Of a stretch of DNA of 23,461 bases, positions 14,700-22,254 are shown piece after piece (the first letter of the stretch is position 1; every line of letters starts with the position of its first letter). The position numbers and the translations under genes were made by a program. Below the pieces are notes generated by a model. That model ran no database searches. It saw only the letters and a list, made by a program, of their open reading frames with translations, and was not told the origin of the DNA. This DNA is from an uncultured Hyphomicrobiales bacterium (GTDB lineage Bacteria; Pseudomonadota; Alphaproteobacteria; Rhizobiales; Rhizobiaceae). The DNA is taken from positions 1 through 23,461 of the forward strand of contig CALUBX010000031.1 in assembly GCA_943914405.1 (NCBI GenBank), given 5' to 3'.

Positions 14700-15446
14700 G
14701 TGTTCATTCCCCTGCATGACGCGGTCGAGCTCAAGTATATCCGGGTGCAGTGGGTTACCATCGGCATCATTGCCCTCAATGTCCTTGTCTGGGCCTCGAC
14801 CTCGCTCGTCAGCCCCGAGACGGCGGAAAGTGCCTCTCTCGGCTTCGGCTTCATCCCTGCGGTCGTCTTCCATTATGCCGTGCTGGACCCCTCCCTCGTG
14901 GCGGTCCCGGCGGACGCAACCGTCCTCACCTATGCCTTCCTTCATCTGGATTTCTGGCATCTGGCGTCCAACATGCTGTTCCTGTGGGTCTTCGGGGACA
15001 ACATGGAGGACGCCCTCGGGCATGTCAGGTTCCTGATCTTCTATTTGCTTTGCGCCGCCGGAGGCGCGCTCCTTCATGGCGCGGTGGCGCCGGCAGCCGA
15101 AGGACCGCTAATCGGCGCATCGGGTGCGATCTCGGGCGTCGTCGCCGCCTACGTCCTGCTTCATCCCCGTGTTCGCGTCTGGGTGCTGGTCCTGTTTCGA
15201 ATTCCCCTGCCGCTTCCCGCTTTTATTCCAATTGCCCTGTGGATCATCCAGCAATTCGGGATGCTGGCGCTCGACCTCGACGGCAGGGTATCCTGGGGTG
15301 CCCATGTGGGCGGGATCATCTGCGGCGCCATCCTGGTGCTGTTCATGCGACGCAAGGGAGTTCCCTTGTTCGACCGGACGATCGTCACGCCGAGAGCCGT
15401 GAGGCGCCAATCAACGGTTCCGCAGATCGGCGCCGTCAGAGAATAG
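14700..15446 (+). CDS. Rhomboid-family intramembrane serine protease
   Basis: A 248-residue membrane protein of about six helices. The catalytic serine is S141 in LIGASGAISG, paired with H202 in SWGAHVGGIICG. N91 of WHLASNMLFLWVFGDNMED supplies the usual oxyanion site. Rhomboids cut transmembrane segments of other proteins inside the bilayer; the target here is unknown. The start is GTG 14700: GGGAGGAGG (14685-14693) lies 6 bases upstream and no ATG fits the family N-terminus, although the frame is open to 14553. It follows the adenosyltransferase gene by 25 bp and closes a four-gene run. The 139 bp after it contain no clear terminator and presumably hold the etfB promoter. Confidence 0.92.
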   Translation: MFIPLHDAVELKYIRVQWVTIGIIALNVLVWASTSLVSPETAESASLGFGFIPAVVFHYAVLDPSLVAVPADATVLTYAFLHLDFWHLASNMLFLWVFGDNMEDALGHVRFLIFYLLCAAGGALLHGAVAPAAEGPLIGASGAISGVVAAYVLLHPRVRVWVLVLFRIPLPLPAFIPIALWIIQQFGMLALDLDGRVSWGAHVGGIICGAILVLFMRRKGVPLFDRTIVTPRAVRRQSTVPQIGAVRE

Positions 15447-15585
15447 GGCTATGAGGAATCGGTAAGCCGCCAGCCCGAATCTGCGTTGTAATCGGGTAAA
15501 AAATGCGTATCCATGTCGCCCACTGACAAATGGATGGGCCACCGATGTCGCAGTCTGTGGCGGGAAATAGTCAAGGAAGGACCCC

Positions 15586-16332
15586 ATGAAGATCCTGGTG
15601 CCTGTGAAGCGAGTCGTCGATTACAACGTCAAGATCCGCGTGAAGCCGGACGGCTCGGGCGTCGAGCTTGCCAATGTGAAGATGTCGATGAACCCGTTCG
15701 ACGAGATTTCGGTCGAAGAGGCGTTGCGGATCAAGGAAGCGGGCAAGGCTGAAGAAGTCGTCGTGGTTTCGATCGGCCCGGCCAAGGCTGAGGAGACCCT
15801 GCGCACGGCACTCGCCATGGGCGCCGACCGCGCCATTCTGGTGGAAACCGAAGATGCCGTCGAGCCGCTCGCCGTCGCCAAGATCCTCAAGGGCGTTGTG
15901 GACGCCGAACAGCCGGGACTAATCATCGTCGGCAAGCAGGCGATCGACGACGATTCCAATCAGACCGGCCAGATGCTGGCGGCCCTTCTGGGCACTGCGC
16001 AGGCCACTTTCGCCTCCAAGATCGAACTCGGCGAGGGTTCCGCCAAGGTGACCCGTGAAGTGGACGGCGGCCTCCAGACGATCGAGGTCAAGCTTCCCGC
16101 CGTGGTGACGACGGACCTGCGTCTCAATGAACCACGTTACGCTTCCCTGCCGAACATCATGAAGGCCAAGAAGAAGCCGCTCGACAAGAAGACGCCGGCC
16201 GACTTCGGTGTTGACACCGCTCCGCGCCTCAAGGTCTTGAAGACGGAAGAGCCGGGCGGCCGCAAGGCGGGTATCAAGGTGAAGACGGTGGAAGAACTCG
16301 TCGCCAACCTGAAGACCGCTGGCATCCTTTGA
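15586..16332 (+). CDS. etfB: Electron transfer flavoprotein beta subunit
   Basis: A 248-residue subunit that binds AMP and, with EtfA, carries electrons from acyl-CoA and other flavin dehydrogenases to ETF:ubiquinone oxidoreductase. The start MKILVPVKRVVDYNVKIRV, the NPFDEISVEEALR segment, and the VDGGLQTIEVKLPAVVTTDL to PRYASLPNIMKAKKKP region near residues 160-195 are the ETF-beta signature. Length is normal for a group I (housekeeping) ETF. AAGGAAGG lies shortly before the ATG. The 33-bp gap to etfA shows cotranscription. The 139-bp upstream gap (15447-15585) contains a 6-bp inverted repeat, ATCCAT...ATGGAT, that is too short to call an operator. Confidence 0.97.
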   Translation: MKILVPVKRVVDYNVKIRVKPDGSGVELANVKMSMNPFDEISVEEALRIKEAGKAEEVVVVSIGPAKAEETLRTALAMGADRAILVETEDAVEPLAVAKILKGVVDAEQPGLIIVGKQAIDDDSNQTGQMLAALLGTAQATFASKIELGEGSAKVTREVDGGLQTIEVKLPAVVTTDLRLNEPRYASLPNIMKAKKKPLDKKTPADFGVDTAPRLKVLKTEEPGGRKAGIKVKTVEELVANLKTAGIL

Positions 16333-16365
16333 AACGAGACCGGAAGAATTAGGAGACAAGACATC

Positions 16366-17295
16366 ATGGCCATTCTTCTTCTGGCTGAACACGACAACAG
16401 CACGATTTCCGACCAGACCGCGAAGGCCCTGACGGCCGCTTCACAGATCGGCGGCGAGGTGCATGTGCTGGTAGCGGGCGCAGGCGCCAAGGCAGCGGCC
16501 GATGCCGCCGCCAAGCTGGCTAGGGTTTCGAAGGTCCTGCTGGCCGACGATGCGGCGCTCGCCAACAATCTGGCAGAGCCGCTCGCCGCACTCATCGTTT
16601 CGCTTGCCGGCTCCTATGACACGATCATTGCGGCGGCTACTGCGTCGGCCAAGAACGTCATGCCTCGCGTTGCCGCGCTGCTCGACGTTGCGCAGGTCTC
16701 TGAAATCATCGAAGTTGTATCACCCGACACCTTCAAGCGGCCGATCTATGCCGGCAACGCCATCCAGACGGTGCAGGCGACTGACGCGAAGAAGGTAATC
16801 ACGGTGCGCACGGCATCCTTCACCGCTGCCGGTGAAGGCGGTTCCGCTTCCGTCGAAACCGTGGCGGCGGCTGGCGATCCGGGCCTTTCCACCTTTGTCG
16901 CGGACGCGCTCTCCTCGTCTGAGCGTCCGGAACTGACTTCCGCTAAGATCATTGTCTCCGGCGGCCGTGCGCTTGGCTCCTCGGAAAAGTTCAAGGAAGT
17001 GATCCTTCCGCTCGCGGACAAGCTCGGCGCTGCGGTCGGCGCCTCTCGCGCGGCAGTCGACGCCGGCTACGCGCCGAATGACTGGCAGGTCGGCCAGACC
17101 GGCAAGGTGGTGGCTCCTGCGCTCTACGTCGCGGTCGGCATTTCCGGAGCGATCCAGCACCTCGCCGGCATGAAGGACTCGAAGATCATCGTTGCCATCA
17201 ACAAAGACGAGGAGGCGCCGATCTTCCAGGTCGCCGATTACGGCCTTGTCGGCGACCTTTTCGAACTCCTGCCGCAGCTCGAAAAGGCACTTTAA
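16366..17295 (+). CDS. etfA: Electron transfer flavoprotein alpha subunit
   Basis: A 309-residue FAD-binding partner of EtfB. The N-terminal domain begins MAILLLAEHDNSTISDQTAK. The C-terminal FAD domain contains SGGRALGSSEKFKEV, GASRAAVDAGYAPNDWQVGQ and the ETF-alpha signature region ALYVAVGISGAIQHLAGMKD followed by SKIIVAINKDEEAPIF. AGGAGA is well placed before the ATG. A strong terminator follows 56 bp after the stop, so etfBA forms its own unit. The complex should feed electrons from fatty-acid or amino-acid oxidation into the quinone pool. Confidence 0.97.
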   Translation: MAILLLAEHDNSTISDQTAKALTAASQIGGEVHVLVAGAGAKAAADAAAKLARVSKVLLADDAALANNLAEPLAALIVSLAGSYDTIIAAATASAKNVMPRVAALLDVAQVSEIIEVVSPDTFKRPIYAGNAIQTVQATDAKKVITVRTASFTAAGEGGSASVETVAAAGDPGLSTFVADALSSSERPELTSAKIIVSGGRALGSSEKFKEVILPLADKLGAAVGASRAAVDAGYAPNDWQVGQTGKVVAPALYVAVGISGAIQHLAGMKDSKIIVAINKDEEAPIFQVADYGLVGDLFELLPQLEKAL

Positions 17296-17351
17296 TCAGC
17301 CGCAAGGCCGAAAGAGCTTGGCAAAATACATATTGGCGGAATAAAAATTTA

Positions 17352-17380
17352 GCCGGGCTGCTTTAGGCAGCCCGGCATTT
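17352..17380 (+). terminator. Rho-independent terminator after etfBA
   Basis: A perfect 10-bp stem GCCGGGCTGC / GCAGCCCGGC (17352-17361 and 17367-17376) with loop TTTAG is followed by ATTTTC. It lies in the 137-bp gap between etfA and the dehydrogenase gene, so the latter probably has its own promoter or depends on read-through. Confidence 0.87.
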
Positions 17381-17432
17381 TCATGAACAGACCCTCGGCA
17401 GAGGGCGTTAAGCTGCTTAGGGAGAGAGTTGA

Positions 17433-18314
17433 ATGGTTTCGGTCATCAAGAGCATCGGGGTCGTCGGAGCCGGACAGATGGGCTGCGGCATCGCGCATGT
17501 CTCCGCGCTCGCCGGATACAAGGTCCAGATCTACGATGTCTCCCAGGATCGCATCGAGGCCGGTCTCGCCACCATCAACGGAAATCTCGCCCGTCAGGTC
17601 AGCGGCGGCAAGCTGCCGGACGAGGATCGCACAGCCGCTCTGTCGTTGATTTCCGGCTCGTCAGATATCAACGATCTTGCTCCCATGGATCTCGTCATCG
17701 AGGCTGCCACGGAAGATGAGAACGTCAAGCGCAAGATCTACGCTCAGGTCTGCCCGGTGCTGCGGCCGGAGGCTCTGCTCGCAACCAATACATCGTCTCT
17801 TTCCATTACCCGCCTCGCCTCCGCCACCGACCGGCCCGAGCGCTTCATGGGCATTCACTTCATGAACCCGGTTCCGGTCATGAAGCTCGTGGAACTCGTG
17901 CGCGGCATCGCGACGGACGAACCCACCTTCACCGCCGCCAAGCAATATGTCGCCAAGCTGGACAAGACGGCGACGGTTGCCGAGGATTTCCCCGCCTTCA
18001 TCGTCAACCGCATTCTGCTGCCGATGATTAACGAGGCGATCTACACGCTCTACGAGGGCGTCGGCTCCGTCGAAGCAATCGACACGGCGATGAAGCTCGG
18101 CGCCAATCACCCGATGGGACCGCTGCAACTGGCAGATTTCATCGGGTTGGACACCTGCCTATCCATCATGCAGGTGCTCTATGACGGTCTTGCGGATTCC
18201 AAATACCGGCCCTGCCCGCTTCTGGTGAAGTATGTCGAGGCCGGCTGGCTCGGCCGCAAATCGGGCCGGGGCTTCTACGACTACCGAGGTGAGACTCCTG
18301 TTCCGACGCGATAG
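17433..18314 (+). CDS. hbdA: 3-hydroxybutyryl-CoA dehydrogenase
   Basis: A 293-residue NAD-dependent L-3-hydroxyacyl-CoA dehydrogenase. The Rossmann motif is GVVGAGQMGCGIAHVSA (residues 9-25). The catalytic dyad is H142 in FMGIHFMNPVPVMKLVE and E154, with the usual 12-residue spacing, and TNTSSLSIT at 118-126 carries the substrate-contacting serine. The C-terminal helical domain contains DFPAFIVNRILLPMINEA and GANHPMGPLQLADFIGLD. It interconverts acetoacetyl-CoA and 3-hydroxybutyryl-CoA in short-chain acyl-CoA oxidation. GGGAGAG precedes the ATG. The order etfB-etfA-hbdA is one I recall from Sinorhizobium, and it fits a shared role in acyl-CoA oxidation. Confidence 0.94.
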   Translation: MVSVIKSIGVVGAGQMGCGIAHVSALAGYKVQIYDVSQDRIEAGLATINGNLARQVSGGKLPDEDRTAALSLISGSSDINDLAPMDLVIEAATEDENVKRKIYAQVCPVLRPEALLATNTSSLSITRLASATDRPERFMGIHFMNPVPVMKLVELVRGIATDEPTFTAAKQYVAKLDKTATVAEDFPAFIVNRILLPMINEAIYTLYEGVGSVEAIDTAMKLGANHPMGPLQLADFIGLDTCLSIMQVLYDGLADSKYRPCPLLVKYVEAGWLGRKSGRGFYDYRGETPVPTR

Positions 18315-18326
18315 TCACGTCCGCGA

Positions 18327-19004
18327 TCAGGGCTGAACCTGGCCTCTCGCCGCCGCGATCAGCGCCTTTCCATCGGCGCTGTTCCATTCTGCCGGCCCGT
18401 TCATGGCGGAGATTAGGCAACCCTTCTTGTCCATGACGAGAGTGACGGGCAGCCCAAAGGCAAGCCCCTCCTTTTTCAGGCTGTTGAAGACGCCCATCGA
18501 ACTGTCGCGATAATAGCCGAGCCCGTCTATGCCATATTCGGCGAGGAAGGCCTTCGGTTTCTCGTCGGAACCGGTATCGATATTGACCGCCACGACATCG
18601 AAGTCCACGCCCCCCATCTCCTTCTGCAGCGCGTTCAGCGCCGGCATCTCCTGGCGGCACGGACCGCACCATGTGGCCCAGAGATTGAGAAGAACGGTTT
18701 TGCCGGATAGATCAGCAGTCTTCACGTCCTGTCCGGACGGTCCCTTGAAGCTGAGATCCAGCACCCGAGGCGGCTGCGCCGGCACCATGGCGGCGACTTC
18801 GCCCTTGGCAAACCGGGAAACCGACTTCACGGTCTCGACCGAACCTTCGCAGGCGCCCGTGGAGGCCGCAAACAGGCCTCCCGCGGCATTGCCAGATCCC
18901 ATATTCCTCACGTATACCGCCACGGCGCCGGCGAGAATTCCAGCCACGGCGGCGATCAGGATCAACCGGACGGACGGAAGACCAAAGGGTCGTTTGGACG
19001 TCAT
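18327..19004 (-). CDS. tlpA: TlpA-family membrane-anchored thioredoxin (thiol:disulfide interchange)
   Basis: A 225-residue protein with one N-terminal membrane anchor (about residues 12-32) and a periplasmic thioredoxin fold. The active site is WCGPC (C113, C116) in LLNLWATWCGPCRQEMPALN, with the cis-proline in FGLPVTLV (P186). Two further cysteines, C52 (GACEG) and C196 (KKGCLIS), agree with the structural disulfide described for Bradyrhizobium TlpA. That protein reduces assembly factors of cytochrome aa3, so a role in oxidase copper-site assembly is plausible. GGAG lies 6 bases before ATG 19004. The gene converges on the dehydrogenase gene (12-bp gap) and is divergent from argH with only 24 bp between start codons. 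Confidence 0.9.
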   Translation of the reverse strand: MTSKRPFGLPSVRLILIAAVAGILAGAVAVYVRNMGSGNAAGGLFAASTGACEGSVETVKSVSRFAKGEVAAMVPAQPPRVLDLSFKGPSGQDVKTADLSGKTVLLNLWATWCGPCRQEMPALNALQKEMGGVDFDVVAVNIDTGSDEKPKAFLAEYGIDGLGYYRDSSMGVFNSLKKEGLAFGLPVTLVMDKKGCLISAMNGPAEWNSADGKALIAAARGQVQP

Positions 19005-19028
19005 GAAACACTCCAGGACTTGTCACAC

Positions 19029-20432
19029 ATGGCCGACGGCATCAAGGACGCGACATCTTCCAACCAGATGTGGGGCGGCCGCTTTGCCTCCGGACCGGAC
19101 GCGATCATGGAGGAGATAAATGCCTCGATCGGTTTCGACAAGAAGCTCTACGCCCAGGACATCCGCGGCTCGATAGCGCATGCGACCATGCTGGCGGAGA
19201 AAGGCATCATTTCTCCGGAAGATAAAGACAAGATCGTCAGCGGCCTGAACACGATCATGTCAGAGATCGAGAGCGGCCACTTCGAGTTCTCCCGCAAGCT
19301 CGAAGACATCCACATGAATGTCGAGGCGCGCCTCAGCGTCCTGATCGGCCCGGCCGCCGGTCGCCTTCATACCGCCCGCTCGCGCAACGACCAAGTGGCG
19401 CTCGATTTCCGGCTCTGGGTCAAGGAGGAGCTTGCCAAGACGGAAACCATGCTGACCAACCTCATCTCCGCCTTCCTCGACCGCGCGGAGGAACATGCCG
19501 AAACCGTCATGCCCGGCTTCACCCATCTGCAGGCTGCGCAGCCCGTCACCTTCGGGCACCACTGCATGGCCTATGTGGAAATGTTTGGACGCGACCGCGC
19601 CCGCGTCCGCCACGCTATAGACCATCTTGACGAAAGCCCGATCGGTGCCGCGGCTCTTGCCGGAACGCCTTATCCGATCGACCGCCACATGACGGCGAAG
19701 GCGTTGGGCTTCCGGGAGCCGACCCGCAACTCGATCGACACCGTCTCCGACCGCGACTTTGCGCTGGAATTCCTCTCCGTGGCAGCCATCTGCGCCGTCC
19801 ACCTCTCCCGTCTGGCAGAGGAGATCGTCATCTGGTCGACGCCTCAGTTCGGCTTCGTCAGGCTCTCGGACGCCTTCTCCACTGGCTCCTCTATCATGCC
19901 TCAGAAGAAGAACCCCGATGCCGCCGAACTGGTGCGGGCGAAGACCGGCCGTATCAACGGCTCGCTTGTCGCGCTGTTGACGGTCATGAAGGGCCTCCCG
20001 CTCGCCTATTCGAAGGACATGCAGGAGGACAAGGAACAGGTCTTTGACGCCGCCGAGAACCTGGAACTGGCGATCGCCGCCATGACCGGGATGATCCGTG
20101 ATATGGAGATCCGCACGGACAGAATGCGTTCGGCCGCCGGCGCCGGCTTCTCCACGGCGACGGATCTGGCCGATTGGCTGGTGCGCGAGGCAGGCCTCCC
20201 CTTCCGCGAAGCCCACCATGTCACCGGCCGCGCCGTGGCTTTGGCCGAGGCGAAGGGCTGCGGTCTCTCCGAACTGTCGCTGGAGGAACTTCAGTCAATT
20301 AATCCTGCAATCACCGACAAGGTCTTCGACGTGCTTTCGGTTGACGCATCGGTCGCCAGCCGCCAGAGCTTCGGCGGCACCGCGCCGGCAGAAGTGAAGA
20401 AGCAGATCGCCTGGTGGCGCGCCCGAAACTGA
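19029..20432 (+). CDS. argH: Argininosuccinate lyase
   Basis: A 467-residue cytosolic enzyme that splits argininosuccinate into arginine and fumarate, the last step of arginine synthesis. The N-terminus NQMWGGRFASGPDAIMEEIN, the HTARSRNDQVALDFRLW loop, the PGFTHLQAAQPVTFGHH segment and the fumarase/aspartase-superfamily signature GSSIMPQKKNP (residues 286-296) are all present. I chose ATG 19029; the frame extends three codons to a TTG at 19020 that sits too near the AGGA site (19014-19017). It is followed by lptM and lysA on the same strand, the usual alphaproteobacterial order. The close divergence from tlpA means its promoter must overlap that gene. Confidence 0.97.
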   Translation: MADGIKDATSSNQMWGGRFASGPDAIMEEINASIGFDKKLYAQDIRGSIAHATMLAEKGIISPEDKDKIVSGLNTIMSEIESGHFEFSRKLEDIHMNVEARLSVLIGPAAGRLHTARSRNDQVALDFRLWVKEELAKTETMLTNLISAFLDRAEEHAETVMPGFTHLQAAQPVTFGHHCMAYVEMFGRDRARVRHAIDHLDESPIGAAALAGTPYPIDRHMTAKALGFREPTRNSIDTVSDRDFALEFLSVAAICAVHLSRLAEEIVIWSTPQFGFVRLSDAFSTGSSIMPQKKNPDAAELVRAKTGRINGSLVALLTVMKGLPLAYSKDMQEDKEQVFDAAENLELAIAAMTGMIRDMEIRTDRMRSAAGAGFSTATDLADWLVREAGLPFREAHHVTGRAVALAEAKGCGLSELSLEELQSINPAITDKVFDVLSVDASVASRQSFGGTAPAEVKKQIAWWRARN

Positions 20433-20531
20433 GACTTGAACTCCTGCCGATAAGGCTTCACAAGTGAGCGCTGCTTTCTTGACCAGACTTCCCATGGCCG
20501 GAATTCCGCAGCTCCCGGAGACAGACATCGA

Positions 20532-20738
20532 ATGACCAGATACTTGGTAAACACCGCCCGCATGGCCGTCGTCCTCAGCGCGATGGGCCTTGCTGTTGCC
20601 GGATGCGGCCGCAAAGGCGATCTCGACCGCCCGAGCACGCCAGTGGAACAGCAGAACCTGCGCAAGACGGCGAACGAAAACCAGAAACATCCGGCACCGG
20701 CGCCCGACCGCAAGTTCCTCCTTGATCCGCTGCTCTGA
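20532..20738 (+). CDS. lptM: Small lipoprotein of the LptM (YifL) family
   Basis: A 68-residue lipoprotein precursor. A hydrophobic signal (about residues 11-22) ends in the lipobox V22-A-G-C25, followed by the family motif GCGRKGDL. The remaining tail is polar and proline-rich. In E. coli the LptM protein assists disulfide maturation of the LptD LPS translocon; the same role here is inferred from family and from its fixed place between argH and lysA. A CGGAG site precedes the ATG. Short as it is, the lipobox and the conserved genomic position make it a confident gene. Confidence 0.88.
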   Translation: MTRYLVNTARMAVVLSAMGLAVAGCGRKGDLDRPSTPVEQQNLRKTANENQKHPAPAPDRKFLLDPLL

Positions 20739-20752
20739 ACCCGGCCCCTGAC

Positions 20753-22021
20753 GTGAACCACTTCCAATATATCAACGGCGTCCTGCACGCCGAAAACGTG
20801 CCTGTTCCTGAGATCGCCAAGGCTGTCGGAACGCCCTTCTACGTCTATTCCACGGCAACCCTGGAGCGACATTACAAGGTCTTCGCGCAAGCCTTCGCCG
20901 ATGTGGACACCATGGTCTGCTACGCGATGAAGGCCAATTCAAACCAGGCGGTCCTCAAGACGTTGGGGCGCCTCGGTGCCGGCGTGGACGTCGTGTCGGG
21001 AGGCGAGCTGCGCAGGGCGCTTGCCGCCGGCATTCCGGCGAGCCGCATCATGTTCTCGGGCGTCGGCAAGACCGTTGCAGAGATGGATCTGGCGCTTGAG
21101 GCCGGTATCTACTGCTTCAACGTCGAATCAGAGCCGGAGCTGGAAGTCCTCAACCTGCGCGCTCAGAAAGCCGGCCGGAAGGCCTGTGTGTCGTTCCGCA
21201 TCAATCCGGACGTCGATGCCGGCACGCATGCGAAGATTTCGACGGGAAAGAAGGAAAACAAGTTCGGCATCGCCTACGAGCGCGCCCGCGCTATCTATGC
21301 CCATGCCGCCACCCTGCCGGGCATCGAGGTGACCGGCATCGACATGCATATCGGCAGCCAGATCACGGAGCTGCAGCCTTTCGACGATGCTTTCCGCCTG
21401 CTGAGGGAGCTTGTTGAGGTGCTTCGGTCCGACGGCCACCACATTCACCATGTGGATATCGGCGGCGGGCTCGGCATTCCCTACAAGGACGACAACACCC
21501 CCCCGCCCCTGCCGGACGCCTATGCGGAAACGGTGAAGCGCCAGCTGCGTTCGCTCGGCTGTAAGATCGTCACCGAACCCGGCCGCCTGATCGTTGGAAA
21601 TGCCGGCATTCTGGTCACCGAAGTGATCTACGTAAAGGACGGCGGCGAGAAAACCTTCGTTATCGTCGATGGCGCTATGAACGACCTCATCCGCCCGACA
21701 TTATATGATGCCTACCATTCCATCCGACCCGTCAAGATGCCGCCGGCCGACGCCCCGCGGATCAAGGGAGACGTGGTGGGCCCGGTCTGCGAGACGGGCG
21801 ATTACCTTGCGCTCGACCGCGAAATGGCCGCGCCTCAGCCGGGCGATCTGATAGCTGTCGGTTCGGCAGGTGCCTATGGTGCTGTCCAGGCCGGCACCTA
21901 TAATTCGCGGCTGCTCGTGCCCGAAGTTCTCGTGCGAGGCAGCCAGTTCCATGTCATCCGGCCACGTGGGACCTACGAGGAGTTGATCGGCCTCGACTCC
22001 CTGCCGTCCTGGCTAGAGTAG
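20753..22021 (+). CDS. lysA: Diaminopimelate decarboxylase
   Basis: A 422-residue PLP enzyme that converts meso-diaminopimelate to lysine. The PLP lysine is K60 in VCYAMKANSN, preceded by the N-terminal TPFYVYSTATLERH. The barrel carries GAGVDVVSGGELRRAL, HIGSQ (199-203) and DIGGGLGIPY. The C-terminal domain has EPGRLIVGNAG and the active-site cysteine C346 in GPVCETGDYLA. The start is GTG 20753, giving M-N-H-F, the N-terminus I recall for rhizobial LysA. It begins 14 bp after lptM with no obvious ribosome site, suggesting coupling to lptM translation. No key residue is missing. Confidence 0.97.
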   Translation: MNHFQYINGVLHAENVPVPEIAKAVGTPFYVYSTATLERHYKVFAQAFADVDTMVCYAMKANSNQAVLKTLGRLGAGVDVVSGGELRRALAAGIPASRIMFSGVGKTVAEMDLALEAGIYCFNVESEPELEVLNLRAQKAGRKACVSFRINPDVDAGTHAKISTGKKENKFGIAYERARAIYAHAATLPGIEVTGIDMHIGSQITELQPFDDAFRLLRELVEVLRSDGHHIHHVDIGGGLGIPYKDDNTPPPLPDAYAETVKRQLRSLGCKIVTEPGRLIVGNAGILVTEVIYVKDGGEKTFVIVDGAMNDLIRPTLYDAYHSIRPVKMPPADAPRIKGDVVGPVCETGDYLALDREMAAPQPGDLIAVGSAGAYGAVQAGTYNSRLLVPEVLVRGSQFHVIRPRGTYEELIGLDSLPSWLE

Positions 22022-22043
22022 ACAATCGGTTCACTTTTGGCGG

Positions 22044-22068
22044 AGTGACGACCAAAAACGACGTCACT
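22044..22068 (+). terminator. Possible weak terminator hairpin after lysA
   Basis: AGTGACG (22044-22050) pairs perfectly with CGTCACT (22062-22068) around an 11-nt A-rich loop. Only TTT and then GCCC follow, so the T-run is poor. A second hairpin, TTTTGG (22035-22040) with CCAAAA (22052-22057), overlaps and excludes it. Confidence 0.3.
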
Positions 22069-22114
22069 TTGCCCGCTGCTCTCGTCTTCGCCACAAACAC
22101 TGCTATTCTCTACA

Positions 22115-22216
22115 GCATGTCGCGCAAAAGTGTGCAGCGGTTTTGCGGCAACGACATGCGATAGAACAAAGACTTAAAGCGTGAGGAGCGAATCTGAAAG
22201 ATCGCGACACGCTTTA
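22115..22216. repeat. RIME1-like intergenic palindromic repeat (two palindromes)
   Basis: About 102 bp made of two imperfect palindromes. The first pairs GCATGTCG (22115-22122) with CGACATGC (22152-22159), with inner arms CGCAAAA (22123-22129) and TTTTGCG (22141-22147). The second pairs TAAAGCGTG (22175-22183) with CACGCTTTA (22208-22216), with inner arms GCGAATCT and AGATCGC. Size and two-palindrome layout match the RIME1 family described in Rhizobium meliloti, and the sequence resembles elements I know from several rhizobial genomes. It fills most of the 233-bp gap between lysA and the DUF4175 gene, and it would be transcribed into a strongly structured RNA. I see no second copy in the window. 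Confidence 0.8.
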
Positions 22217-22254
22217 GGTTGATATCTGCGCGGCCACGACTGGAGACCGACCGC

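Noticed and set aside
15486..15515. Promoter-like TTGTAA with a downstream TAT before etfB
   Set aside because: Spacing and -10 match are poor; nothing stands out from background in this AT-richer patch.
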